NCBI RefSeq assembly: GCF_041296385.1 | Contig: NC_091014.1 | Span: 14,607,578 to 14,671,577, forward strand | DNA from: Aphelocoma coerulescens | Taxonomy: Eukaryota; Chordata; Aves; Passeriformes; Corvidae | DNA: 64,000 nucleotides | Direction: 5' to 3' | In this document: piece by piece, positions 1 to 10,900 of the stretch | Numbering within the stretch: position 1 is the first letter of the stretch | Layout: each line of letters begins with the position of its first letter | Notes under the pieces: model-generated | Told to the model about the DNA's origin: nothing | What the model saw: the letters and a program-made list of their open reading frames with translations, nothing else | Database searches by the model: none | Program-made: the position numbers and the translations under genes

Positions 1-802
1 AAAAACAGGATTTGACAAACATCTGAAAGTATTCTGGTTCCATTATAGAGATGCTACTAAATGAGTTTTAATAAAGAGCTGAAGGACCAAATTATTTTCA
101 TCTGTTTAAAGTGTCCTGGTTATATAAATTGGATTTGTTCAAAAGGCTTAATACCTGTTGTGACAGAAGCTGAGCCTTCTACAGAATATCATTAGTAATT
201 TAAGCCTTTTATCTAATTTAATAGGACTAAATAGACTACAGTGAGTTGTTAAGAGTTGTCATGAAGAGAAACAGGGACTGCAGGTCAGATATGCAGCTGG
301 TTCCAGAACAACTATTTTGTCTTGCAGGGGAGACCAGGCAGAAAGACATATTCTTTCAAATGTGAATGTCAGAAGACTGAAGTCTTGGGCTGTGGGAAAG
401 ACAGGAGCAATATGATCTGGGAAAGATCCCTAGGTGTGTCATAGGCTTCCTGTGAAAAGTGTAGCACATAGCTGCACATGCACATAGCTGCTGAGAGCAG
501 CTCCTTTAAGGCTTTACCTGCCTCTGCTGCTCCTCAGCATGGACACTGGGAAACAGTGAGCTGTAGGGATAGGTCCTGCCATTGCTATACCTGCTTTGGA
601 AAAGTTCCACTGCACCTTCCCTCTCTGTGTCCCCAAGGACTTCCAAGATACAGGTGAGTTCCTCATCAGGGGATTTTACACTATACATTTACAGAGGAAA
701 GTGCTTAACTACAGAAATACTGAGCTTCTGAGTATTAATTAAGTCAACAGCCAGAGCCACTTTTTTTTGTTGTTTTTACTGTATAGATCATCAGAATAAT
801 TA
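1..802. other. Intergenic sequence, nothing recognised
   Basis: This stretch lies beyond the 3' end of ATXN7L1. Short open frames such as 506-688 have no recognisable domain, and there is no splice or repeat pattern I can name. Confidence 0.5.
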
Positions 803-1890
803 AGTTGGAATTGTCCTCTGGAGATCATGTGGTCAACTCCCTTTCCTTCTCAAACTGGGCTAATTTCAAAGACCAGCTCAGGTTGTTCACAGCCTTGTCA
901 AGTTTTTGCTGTCTCCAGAATGGAGATTCCACAACATCATTTGGTCTGTGTTCCAGTGCTCAGCTACATGGGAATGGTATCAGCCTGCATCTTTGAATCA
1001 AGCCCATCTTTTCCCACAGGCTTCTATAAATGCAGGATAAGCAGTCCTTCCCTCAGACATCCTGGGGATAGTACCTCACTGTCCAGACTGTGTCCAAAGC
1101 TCTGAGCATAGACCTCTCCAGTTAAAACCTGAAGCAAAGGCAGCAATGAGTATACTTCCACCACTTCCCTGTCCTCTGTCACCAGGTTACCTACCCCATG
1201 TAGTGGGGCCCACATTTTACTTACTTTTCCTTCCATGTTAATGTACTGGAAGTGTCTTTCACATCCCTCACTAATTCTAACTCCAGCTAAGCTTTGGCTT
1301 TCCTGGTTCTGTTTCAGCATGCCTAGGCAGTCTTTATTCCTCTAGGGTAGCCCACCCCTCCTTCCACAGTCTGTGTACTTGCCTTTTGCCTCTGACTTAG
1401 TCAGGAGCTCTCCATTCAGCCATGCTGGCCTTCTCCCATGTCTGCTCAGCTTCCTGCAGATCAGAATGGACTGTTCCTGTGCTTCAGCTAGCTCTCCTGG
1501 GCCCATCAGGGCAGTCTTCTGTGGGATTCTGCCAGCAAAATGTCTGCAGGAGACAAAGTTTGCTCTCCTGAATTCCAGGGTTGTAATTCAACTATTTATC
1601 TTCCTCACTTCCCTCAGAAACTTAAGCTTTGCTATCCTGTAGTTGCTGCTGCCAAGGCTGCCACCAGTGTCAGTGCTCCCAGCAACCCTTCCTTATGTGT
1701 GAGCAGCATGTCTAGCATAGCCCCACTCGGCTTGTTGAGCCCTTCTGTCAAAAAATTGCCCTTGATGTACTACAGAAGTAGCTGGATCAGCACTTGTGCC
1801 ATCCCAGTCCTCTCCACAAGAACAAGAGCCTGCAGTCATCAGTCTAAGCTGTGAATGTTGGCTTTTTCTTGCAGCCAGTCAGCTGCAAAA
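803..1890 (-). mobile_element. Degenerate CR1-type LINE fragment, internally deleted
   Basis: Read on the minus strand, about 1890-1080 resembles the region of CR1 ORF2 between the endonuclease and reverse transcriptase: the frame at 1024-1320 has GVRISEGCERHFQYINMEGK and GNLVTEDREVVEV in the expected order. About 1020-803 resembles the CR1 3' part (on the plus strand, words such as cctctggagatcatgtggtcaa and ttccagtgctcag). The reverse transcriptase core that should lie between them is missing. Stops and frameshifts show the copy is dead. Identification is by memory of bird CR1 consensus sequences. Confidence 0.75.
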
Positions 1891-2767
1891 TAAAGGCTAA
1901 ACCTACCATCAGAAATCATGTACTGGGAAAAAAAATGAATCAGGAATTACATTTCTGAGTCAAGGAGAAGTAAGAATAGGTCACAAAAAGGCTAGTTTAA
2001 TATCAGGGGACTCTGCTGTCTTGCAGAACTGTCCACTTCTCAGTTGGCTGAAAAGCCACGAAACTGATTTCCTGGGACTATGGTTGGACTCCTGCTGAAG
2101 GCAAAGGGGAAAAAAGAAGTTACTTGAGCAGGAGCCTGCATTTTTTGAGATGTGCAGTATATTTGTCTGTTTAAGTGTGGCTCTGAGCCCATCGCTCTTC
2201 AAAGCACAGATGCTTTTATTCTAGCAGTATCTGTAGAATGAGTTCACACTACACAGGGTGGGGGAGATCAGAGATCCATCTCCATCGCCGCAGTGTCTCT
2301 GACACCCCACAGTCCAAACAGACATTTTGAGCAACAAAAAAGTGGGCACGCAGTTAGGAAGCAGAGGTAAGTATGGATTATCCATCTCCAAAGGTTTGTG
2401 TTTCTAAAGAGTCTTCTCCTGTACTTGAATGCAAATCCACACATCCACTCTAACAGTAGTCACAAGGACAGTACTTTGTAAAAGCAGAGTTACCAGTAAG
2501 AGTCCTTGTTGGTGTTACTGCTCAGATTATGTATTTGTGTAACACAAATCCTAAAGAAAAGCAACACAGAAGGAGTAGCTCAAGGCAAGATTAGAAAAAC
2601 AACAAAAACCCAAAACGCCCAAGCAACCACACCACAAAAGCCCTCAACTGATTATGGGTCAAAATAAGAGAAAACTAAGGAAGGCAAATAATTGCAATTT
2701 AAGAGCAAAGCTGACCAGAGAAGAAAGTTCCTTGTGTAGACTGTTGAGAATGTTTTAGAACTAAGGT
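1891..2767. other. Intergenic sequence, nothing recognised
   Basis: No convincing exon, RNA gene or named repeat was seen. Slight CpG presence near 2280-2290 is not enough to call a regulatory element. Confidence 0.4.
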
Positions 2768-2823
2768 TATATATATATATATATAGATATATATATATAC
2801 ACACACACACACATATATATATA
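2768..2823. repeat. Compound TA/CA microsatellite
   Basis: An alternating TA run interrupted by one G, then a CA run, then TA again. It is typical polymorphic simple sequence. Confidence 0.95.
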
Positions 2824-2901
2824 CATTCTGCACCTGTGGTGGGAAAGGCAAAGAGGTTGAGCCTGTTTAGTCATTTGCCAGTAGTGACCTATCTCACTCA
2901 C

Positions 2902-3123
2902 CTGTGCCACAGCTCTCCAAATCCGCACTGAGGACGTTTCCCACTGGGAAGGGATGATGGTTTCTCTTCTGCAGTGATGTCTCCTCCATCACCATTTCAT
3001 CTGCTGCCTCAGTAGGGCCAGGCTGGAAATGAGCTGACACAGACATGGGACTCCCAGGGCTGCACTTGTGTTCATCGGGCCATTCTTTGTACTTACACCA
3101 AAAGGCCTTCACACCTGTGGATT
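2902..3123 (-). other. Exon-like open frame of unknown identity
   Basis: On the minus strand a catttacag acceptor is followed by 222 nt with no stop and a perfect CAG|GTGAGTGAG donor. The frame (phase 2 in, one base out) reads STGVKAFWCKYKEWPDEHKC and continues to LESCGTG. I do not recognise the protein. The FWCKYKEWP-HKC pattern faintly recalls an Ig-V segment, but the rest does not follow that fold. It lies about 2.2 kb below the ATXN7L1 poly(A) signal, so it could belong to a neighbouring minus-strand gene, a read-through transcript or a pseudogene, or be chance. Confidence 0.25.
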
Positions 3124-5289
3124 CTGTAAATGCATTTTGTCCATGATAGACAGCTTTTCTGAAAAACTACCCTTGTGGTATCACATCAGCCATGTTAGCA
3201 ACTGCTCCAAGTTACTCAAACCAGATTGAATTTCAGAAGTAAATCTGTCAGGTTTGGGAAATCTGCAAAGGGCACAGCTGAAGATAGTGCCCCATCTCAA
3301 ATCCCTGCCGGTGTCCTTACCCTCAAATCAAGTTCTCCTGGATCCTGATTATTATTGCTGGCAAACTTCCCCTAAAGCTTCTCTTCTCCTTTCTGTAGGG
3401 AGAAGAGATCACAGACTAAAGCTAAATATTTCTGGGTCAGGCATAAACAACAAAACCCCCTTACAAAAGAATCCAGCCTGTGTCATTTCTGGTGCATTAC
3501 AAAATGAGAACAAGAGCTCAGTACCATCTGCCATGGATGCTCCAGTCAAAGGGCAGACTGGGACCTGCTACTGAATTATCAGCTTTAGCTTTCTTCTACT
3601 TAGGAAAGTATCTTTTAAAAGAGATCTGCATTTGTTTTGAGTAGTTGCTTTCAGGAAATGTTCAAGGAGCAAAACAGCATAGAAAAATTTGCATGAAATA
3701 AACATTCTTGTGTTCTGAAGTCTGAATCTGTTGTAGGACTCTTCCAAATATATCTGGAATCAGTATTTGGCATTTTTTCCAACTGTGAATCCCGACAAAT
3801 TTGGAAAAATAAAACAGATCCTGGTTACACACAGCAATGACTTTCTTCTAAAATAAATAATTCCATGGTAAAAACAGAAGCATAAAAACGAGAGTGCAAT
3901 GAATAAAGAAGTTACAGTGTGATCTGCTTCCCTCTAAAATTGATGGTATTTAGAGCACATTAGAGAATATGAGCAGGAGAGGAGTGCTACGAGCAAAATA
4001 CTTGTGCATAACCAAGAAAAGGAGGGGAAACCCAACTCCAAATATGAGAACAGCTTTTAGATCATTCCAACAAACCCACAGGAGCTAAAAAATGACTGAT
4101 TCATATCTGGGAAGTAAAGTCAGTGATCTTCAACCTTTGCTGGCGACAGGCAATGATGGCAAGCAACTAATACATCAGCAATATTCTGTTTTCTTGGCTG
4201 TAGTTTTAATTTCCAATGGCTGCTAGAAATAGCAAAGCATCTTACAAACACTGTCACTCTTTAGCCATACATGGGGACCACTTGTATCAGATGAAACTTC
4301 AGCATCTACTGCTACTTCATGATGTGCATTTTTTCTATACTGGAAAAGATAAACTAAAGATTAAAAAAAAGCTTTCAAAATACAAATATCTCAGAGTATC
4401 TCAGATCAAGGCATTAATTGGACAGTAAAGACAAAATTCAGGATTAGCTTTTGTGACATCAGAAGGTGCAAGACATCACACAACAAGCTGTTTACCAGGA
4501 TGTAAAATATCCCTCCTTCAATTCCCTTTTCCTGCAAGGCAGCCCAGCTTCCTACCTCCTCTGCCAGTTCTGTGTGCACACAGAAATGTAGTCTGCAGTC
4601 CAAATTGCTTCCTTTTAAAAAAGATACTGTAATTGTGGGCATCTTCCCTACAGCATCTCCAAGACAGTTTCCAGATACTTCATAAAAGGAGCATAAAAAT
4701 GTACATCTTCCCCATATTTGCAGAAGAGGGTGGCTGTGAGAGAAAAAAATTGCAATCCTCTCTGCAGAGCTGTCAAGCCAATGAACAATTTAAGTCTCAT
4801 TTGATCTGTAATTGGAACAGGCTTTACACAGAACAAGAATCTTAATGCCTAGATAAGAGCTGCGTTTTTAGCATTAACGATGATAAAAAGACTGGTTATA
4901 AATCTGTACTGCCCACTGAAGTGAGAATTCCGAAATCTAGCAGCTGTAACAAAGTTAATTCTTACACTGATAAGGAATGAGAAAATGCACTCAGCTAAGC
5001 AAAGGAGTTTATAAATGGTTTATCAGTGCAAAAAACCCCAGTAGCTGATCGCTGCACGTGTCTTGACATGTAAATACAGAAATATTTTAAACATGAATGC
5101 CAAAAATAATCCCGGAGCAATTCAGCCCTGTGCAGAAAGCTGGGCAGATCTTTTGAACTACCGTGGAAATCTCAGTGCAGGGTATCCACTGCAGTGTATT
5201 TCAGTCTCTGGGAAGAGAAAGGGCAGTCTTGCAATACACACCATTTTTGCTTTGCAAAGAGAAATAATGACAAGCCCCATCTATTTCTT
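3124..5289. other. Intergenic sequence downstream of ATXN7L1
   Basis: AT-rich with several short unsupported open frames (for example 3254-3574 and 4216-4428). I see no domain, splice pattern or repeat family. Confidence 0.45.
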
Positions 5290-5306
5290 ACAAACATATA
5301 AATTAT

Positions 5307-5312
5307 TTTATT
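5307..5312 (-). terminator. Candidate poly(A) signal of ATXN7L1
   Basis: On the minus strand this reads AATAAA, inside TGTAAATAAAATAA and just after a T-rich stretch. It is the best candidate for the main mRNA 3' end; cleavage would fall near 5285-5297. Confidence 0.55.
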
Positions 5313-5316
5313 TACA
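5309..5316 (-). promoter_or_regulatory. Pumilio response element word TGTAAATA (overlaps poly(A) signal)
   Basis: An exact TGTAAATA on the sense strand of the 3'UTR, sharing four bases with the AATAAA. The consensus bound by PUM proteins is TGTANATA. Confidence 0.4.
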
Positions 5317-5476
5317 AAGCCATGTTACAAAAAAAAAATAATAATAAAGCAAAAAACAAAAAAATACAATCGCTCACTAGAGAATATCTCCAGGCCCGGT
5401 GTTGAACCATGGCAGTATCAATCAGATACATGTTTGTTCTGGTTTCCTTTTTTAAACTGTAAGCCATAGAATTTAC

Positions 5477-5484
5477 TATTTACA
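5477..5484 (-). promoter_or_regulatory. Pumilio response element word TGTAAATA
   Basis: An exact consensus word on the transcribed strand within the predicted 3'UTR, about 170 bases 5' of the poly(A) signal. Confidence 0.4.
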
Positions 5485-5966
5485 CCTACTTTAGACATTT
5501 ATTCTGCTTACAATTATCACAAGCATGGAATGAATTCTATTTGATACTGCTAATACATAAAGGTGCAGGACAAAGAATGAAAATACTTAGTGTTACAAAA
5601 TATGGATTGTAGAAAAGAAATTGGCTGTACAAGTATGGCATTTTTTTTTTTCTTAGAATGATTGGACATGCTTTCTTCAAAAGTCTTCTGGAAAAGGTTC
5701 TAAAATCTGTAGTAGGAAAGCACAATATAGCAGGTGCAAATTCATTTCTGTGCAACAACAGTTATTTAATATATCCCATGACTGACCAGCTATGCAAAAC
5801 CCACAGAGTTTTGTTAAAGTGCCATGGGTCAACAGCATAACAAAATATAAGGTGTAAATAGAAAAATTTCTTTTTTTCTTCTTTTTTTTTAAAACAATAG
5901 TTCACTGAGAATCAGCAATAATAGAATATGCTGTATAAACTATTCTCTACAAAGGTCGATCAGCAC

Positions 5967-5974
5967 TATTTACA
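5967..5974 (-). promoter_or_regulatory. Pumilio response element word TGTAAATA
   Basis: A third exact copy on the transcribed strand within the predicted 3'UTR. Confidence 0.4.
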
Positions 5975-6668
5975 ATTGTTACATCAATACAAAAGAAGGC
6001 ATACAAGTTATCCAAGTCGCTTTTTATGGCTGACGGGCCTATGCATTGCGTATGTGTAACAACCAAAGCTTCTGAGCCTCTATTGCTGGAAACAAATCAC
6101 AAGGTTTTCAGGCAAATGGGGAAGAAAAAGAACAACGAGTGAATGCTACACTAAGAATGCATTATAGGCTGGTCCAGTTTGTATCCATTTTTTTCCAAAT
6201 GTTTACTTCCATTTCATTTTGCAGGCTAAAATTTCCGATACATTTAATTAAATAATGATTCTTTGATGATGAAAGAACACCACGGGATTTTACTTCGTGC
6301 TTAACTTTCCTGAAATGCTGTCAGGTGTAAGCCAGTTGAAAACAAAATTTAAGCAGCATTCAAAGGACAGGTTCCATAATTCAGCTTTCCAATTAAAAGA
6401 TGCATGGAAACAGCTAAAGCTTCCTAAAACTACAAAATTGCTCCTTCAGTCACTGATTAGCATTATTTCTCAGAAGCAACCACTGAATCTCACAACCACT
6501 GTTTTCCCTCAACAACTAGAAATAGCAGTTCATTGATTACAGAGGATGACTTTGTTACTGAGATTTTTAAAATCCTGCAGTTTTATAACTCAAAATAAAT
6601 TAAAAAAAATCAACATAGTACTGCTCCTAAAACTCAACAAGACAAAAATTGTGCAAAAATAACAAAGA

Positions 6669-6676
6669 TATGTACA
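6669..6676 (-). promoter_or_regulatory. Pumilio response element word TGTACATA
   Basis: It matches TGTANATA on the transcribed strand in the predicted 3'UTR. Confidence 0.35.
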
Positions 6677-7895
6677 CATTTTTCAGTCTGAAGAAATGTA
6701 CAATAAAAACATAATTCAAAGAACATTTTAAAAATATAAACATTGCTTAAACTTTCCTAAGTTTCATACTGTTTCTGAAACTATACCGGTCAGTTAGCTC
6801 TGAAGTATAGCAAAACATAAATTATTACAAAATTAACACTATAAAAATTTATTTTAAGAATATTTCTAAACTTTTTTCAAAGGGTCTAGCCTTGTTTATA
6901 ATTGCTTAAACATTTTTAGTCTTAAAATTTGCCTTAAGCCTTCTTTTTTTAAAAAAGAAAGTAGTAATAATCTCCCTATTTGCAGTCTCTCGCCTTTCCC
7001 CAAGATGTAAATAAACCAGCATATAAGTGCACTTTTAACACTGTAGAAATAAAAATTAACTCCTCTGTACTATTGTTTCAGTACCTAGTATTGGCTTCCT
7101 GATTATAAAATCTATATTTTATTAAAAAATTATTCTGTAATCCTATAAGAAACACTGTCAGTGCAATTCTATTAATGCAAGCCAATCTGCTCAACTCCTG
7201 TCCTCTCAAACCCAAACTGCTCACTGAAATTATCAAGTGCTGTGTTCTTAAGGGTCTGGAAATCCCCCAAGATATGGGGATTTTACACATTGGGCCCCTG
7301 ATAACAGTAATTACAGTTTGGTGCAAAACTCTGCTATGCATTGATTGAAGTATAGATTCCTTAAGAGTCTGATCCTGGAAGAGGCTGAACACTTAGAATT
7401 CCCACTGAAATTATTAAATGCTGTAGGTACAGAGCACCAATCAGGATTAGTCCCTAAAGTTACAGTGCCCCAGCTGTTTGTAAATTACTAAGAAATGCAC
7501 TCAATTTTTATCCATAGGGCAAGCTTAAATACAGAATTACTGTAATTTTTGTTTAATGAAAAAATTTGGAGATTCTTTAAATAAATTCATATCATGATCT
7601 GGTTTGTTTTTTTTTTTTTGGAATGTCCATTGTGTTCTGGTAAGGAAACAAAGGGAGCATTGCAATGCTAACAGCTTTAAAAGGCATGAAACATAACCAA
7701 GCAGAACGCACAGATCAGTGGCAAATACAAGTGGAAAAACTAAACAAATCACTATTACAGTTTTCTGTAAATTTAATTTTCTTTAAAACCACAAATTCAT
7801 AAAAGATTAAATCCATCTGCAGGACATAGAAAAGAAAAACCCTGTGGAGTAGGGCTGCTGAGAGCTAGAGATTATAGGCTGGTTCCTTTTCCTTG

Positions 7896-7937
7896 TTATG
7901 GAAGAGTCCTTATTCTACCAGTCCGGTTTGATGTCTT
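7896..7937 (-). CDS. ATXN7L1: ATXN7L1 terminal coding segment (…GRIRTLP stop)
   Basis: After a ctcttttag acceptor the terminal exon encodes KTSNRTGRIRTLP and a TAA stop at 7896-7898: only 13 codons before the 3'UTR. The NRTGRIRTLP end is the conserved C-terminus of ATXN7L1. Phase 0 fits both exon H and, if H is skipped, exon G. Confidence 0.94.
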   Translation of the reverse strand, partial: KTSNRTGRIRTLP

Positions 7938-10900
7938 CTAAAAGAGAAACCAGAGCCAGGTTCAAAATCACACAATGTTTTTTGGTATAAAACACTTCAA
8001 TAAAGTCTGTGGCTGACAGTACTCAAAGCAGGAATTTATTTCAAGTTCCTGAACTAAATTGCCTCCCTGTTTACTGACATTAGACCTTTAAGAAAAGGAA
8101 CTGCTTTAAATAAACAGCATATTTCCTTTTGGGACGGTCTGATTTTAGTAAGCTTTGGTGAATCTCATGTTCATTAACTTGGTTATCATTACAAATAAAG
8201 AGCAGCAATTAGACGACAACTCTGAAGAATCTTTTCCTCTACACAGCATGTTTTCATGCACAAGGAATCCTCACACAGCATACACGTTGTCACCTTCCCT
8301 TAATAAAATGATCTAGTTACTCAGTATTTAAAAACCACCGCATACTGAGGTCTTGAAGTGTTAACACTTTCAGGCACCTAAAAGCACTATGAAGACAAAA
8401 ACACTTGATTAGTAAAAAACCTAGAACAAATATAAAATTTGGAGAAAACAAACTTTTAATACATATAGGCACAAATAATTTCACTATAAAACTACCGTTC
8501 CATTAATTTTTGTTAAAGATCAAGTAGTTTTTATAGGGAAAAGTAGTATTTCTTTCACTCAAGCAAAAATAGTTGGAAAAACAGGCACGCTTTTATGTAT
8601 ACAATCCCTAGTTCAGGCCTCAAAGAGAGGCAGCAATATTCATATTAAACATTAATTGAGAAGAATCCATTGGAGTTTAACCTGATGGGAGTTTAATGCA
8701 ATGGGAGAGAACTGACAGGCCCACAACAATTCTCATGATCCACCAGTCCCACAGAAGTACCTGAGTGAACTTCAACACATGGAGCAAATGACCAAAAGGA
8801 ACTACTCCTGTGACATCAAACCAACTACAGGCCACCTTCAGCTCACAACTCATCACTGAGTGAGAAACACTCAGTTATGGGTGGCAGGTGACTTCCACAG
8901 CACTGCTGCGTGCCCTCTCACTCTGACCGGCTGCTTTGGGAAGGCCGGCGGGAAGCTCTCCCAGTCAGACTGCGCCCGGGCGGTCACAGGTGCAAACAAG
9001 ACCGGGTTTACAGCGTTACACAATTTTCCAAATGCCACATTCTCACCCAGCCACTCAACCTTGTGATGAGTTATGGACCTCTCTCCCTTCTCTTGAGAAC
9101 AACAATCTTCTCCTCCCTTTGGCTCCCCCTCTGCACCAGCAGACAGCCCCACCAGGTTGCCTGGCCAGGGAACACAGCGGAGGCAGTCCAGAGGAACTGC
9201 TCCATATGCACATTTAGCTTGGCAGCTGCAACTCTGCTTCCAACTGCATTGTTAGAAGTCTGTTGTTGTGATGTATTCATGAAAACTTGCCAGATTTTTC
9301 CAACTATAAACCCTGGTGTGTAGCAGAGATTGTCTCTGCCTACAGACCTTGCTTCACTTGGACTCCCTGATTATCGTGGTTATAGCAGCACTAACATTCA
9401 AAACAAGAGAGCTCAGCTTCCACAGTAATATCTTTACTGACACAGCATGTACTTGTAGATCCACTTATTGTTACCTAATTATTAACAGCTTTATAATGAA
9501 ATATTACAGCACAGTTTAAGACAGAAATTTTATTTAGAGACTACTCAATTGCTAGATTGGAGATGAAAGCTGCCAACAAAGCAGCTCAGATTTGACAGTG
9601 ACAAGCATTTATTAAATAGGGAATCATTATTCATGGTTCCAAATACTAAAATCCTGCATAACTTTAAAAAAAAAAGTTTAGTAAAACTTAGTATCAACTT
9701 GATTTTTTTTGTATTTGTACTCTGAGCTCCACATTCAACTACCAAACTGACAGAAACATTTTTTTTTTAAATAAAGAGTTTGTGGGGCTTAAAACAAGCA
9801 AACACTTCTATTTTTGATAGTTATGAAAACAGGCAGCTGAAAAGCTCTGCAATAATCTCAGTTTACATAGACCTGACACAAAATTAATGTTTTGTACCCT
9901 TAGGTTTTTCCAGTGGGATCTAGGCAACAGATCCCAACAAGTTCTGCTCCTCGGGTAGTGTGTATGTTATACTAACACAGGAGCAAGATGTTACAACAAA
10001 AAGAGTTTTGCACTTCAGAACAGTTTGTCACTGGCAGTTGGATGACAGTGTCTCACACAGGAAAATGCCACTCCCTAGAAATATGAAGAAACTTTCCACT
10101 TTTTTCCCTTCAGAGTAGTTCTTTCATATATTGCTTTGCATTCAGCAGTGAGAGAAAAAATTTACTGTTTGGCAGTTCATCTCAAGATATGAGTGATTCA
10201 GAGTATTTTGAATGGGCATACAGTGGTGGGTTATCATTACCATTCTTTTCCCATGTCTACATGAAACTAAGCAGGCACAACCATTTGGAATAACTTGATA
10301 TTAAATTCTTGATAAAGCACTCAACTTGGAGAGTCAAATAGTAGGGACCATATTAAAACAAACTAGTGTATCAGTCCTCCAGACAGATGAGGGCTGGATC
10401 AAAAAAGCTGAGTTACAGCATTTATCATTATCCAACTTGCAGACTAAGAAGAACTCGCATTACACATGGGTTAGTTATCCTTTTAGATTAGTTTCTCTGA
10501 ATAGTCAAGTGCCTCATCTTCTCTATCCTGTTTCTGTTCTCCCTTTGCTGCTTCACTTCTGGCCTATTTTTAAATGCTGTCCCTCCTCTGCCAGTCTGGG
10601 GACTCTGCTGTGCCATCTTGCTCAGCAGGAGAAGTTGGATAAAAAGACCAACAGAGATCTGCTGCTGCTGCTGAGCCTCTATCACCAAAGCAACAGCCAG
10701 TGAGCAGCACATGAGCCAGCCTGAGCCGTAATACAGGTGGGTGAAAAACAAGCAAAAAATTTGTAATTCATAATTCCTGGAGGGGAAAATAGCTGGAAGA
10801 AAATTACATGGAAGGAGAAATCTAGTATTAGTTCACTGAAAGGCAGCTTCTATAAAGAACTGTATTTATAAAGAAATTGTATCAGACTACTTAAGTACAC

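Larger units (their letters stand above)
5290..7895 (-). other. ATXN7L1: ATXN7L1 3' untranslated region
   Basis: About 2.6 kb of AT-rich, low-CpG sequence follows the stop codon with no further splice signals needed. The lower boundary is placed about 10-25 bases past the AATAAA at 5307-5312. Alternative AATAAA words occur nearer the stop (for example near 7118 and 6848), so shorter 3' ends are possible. The stretch contains four Pumilio-type words and a pair of related 22-base segments. Confidence 0.65.

Noticed and set aside
2902..3123. Immunoglobulin V-domain reading of the FWCKYKEWP frame
   Set aside because: Only one Cys-Trp-like patch fits; the downstream residues lack the DxGxYxC core.
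1..5289. Looked for exons of EFCAB10, which I recall as the neighbour beyond ATXN7L1 in mammals
   Set aside because: No EF-hand-like or matching frame was seen on either strand.
10488..10751. Minus-strand frame with a short glutamine run, considered as an ataxin-like polyQ
   Set aside because: It comes from a (CTG)5 word in the last intron, has no splice phase fit and does not correspond to the N-terminal polyQ position of ataxin-7.
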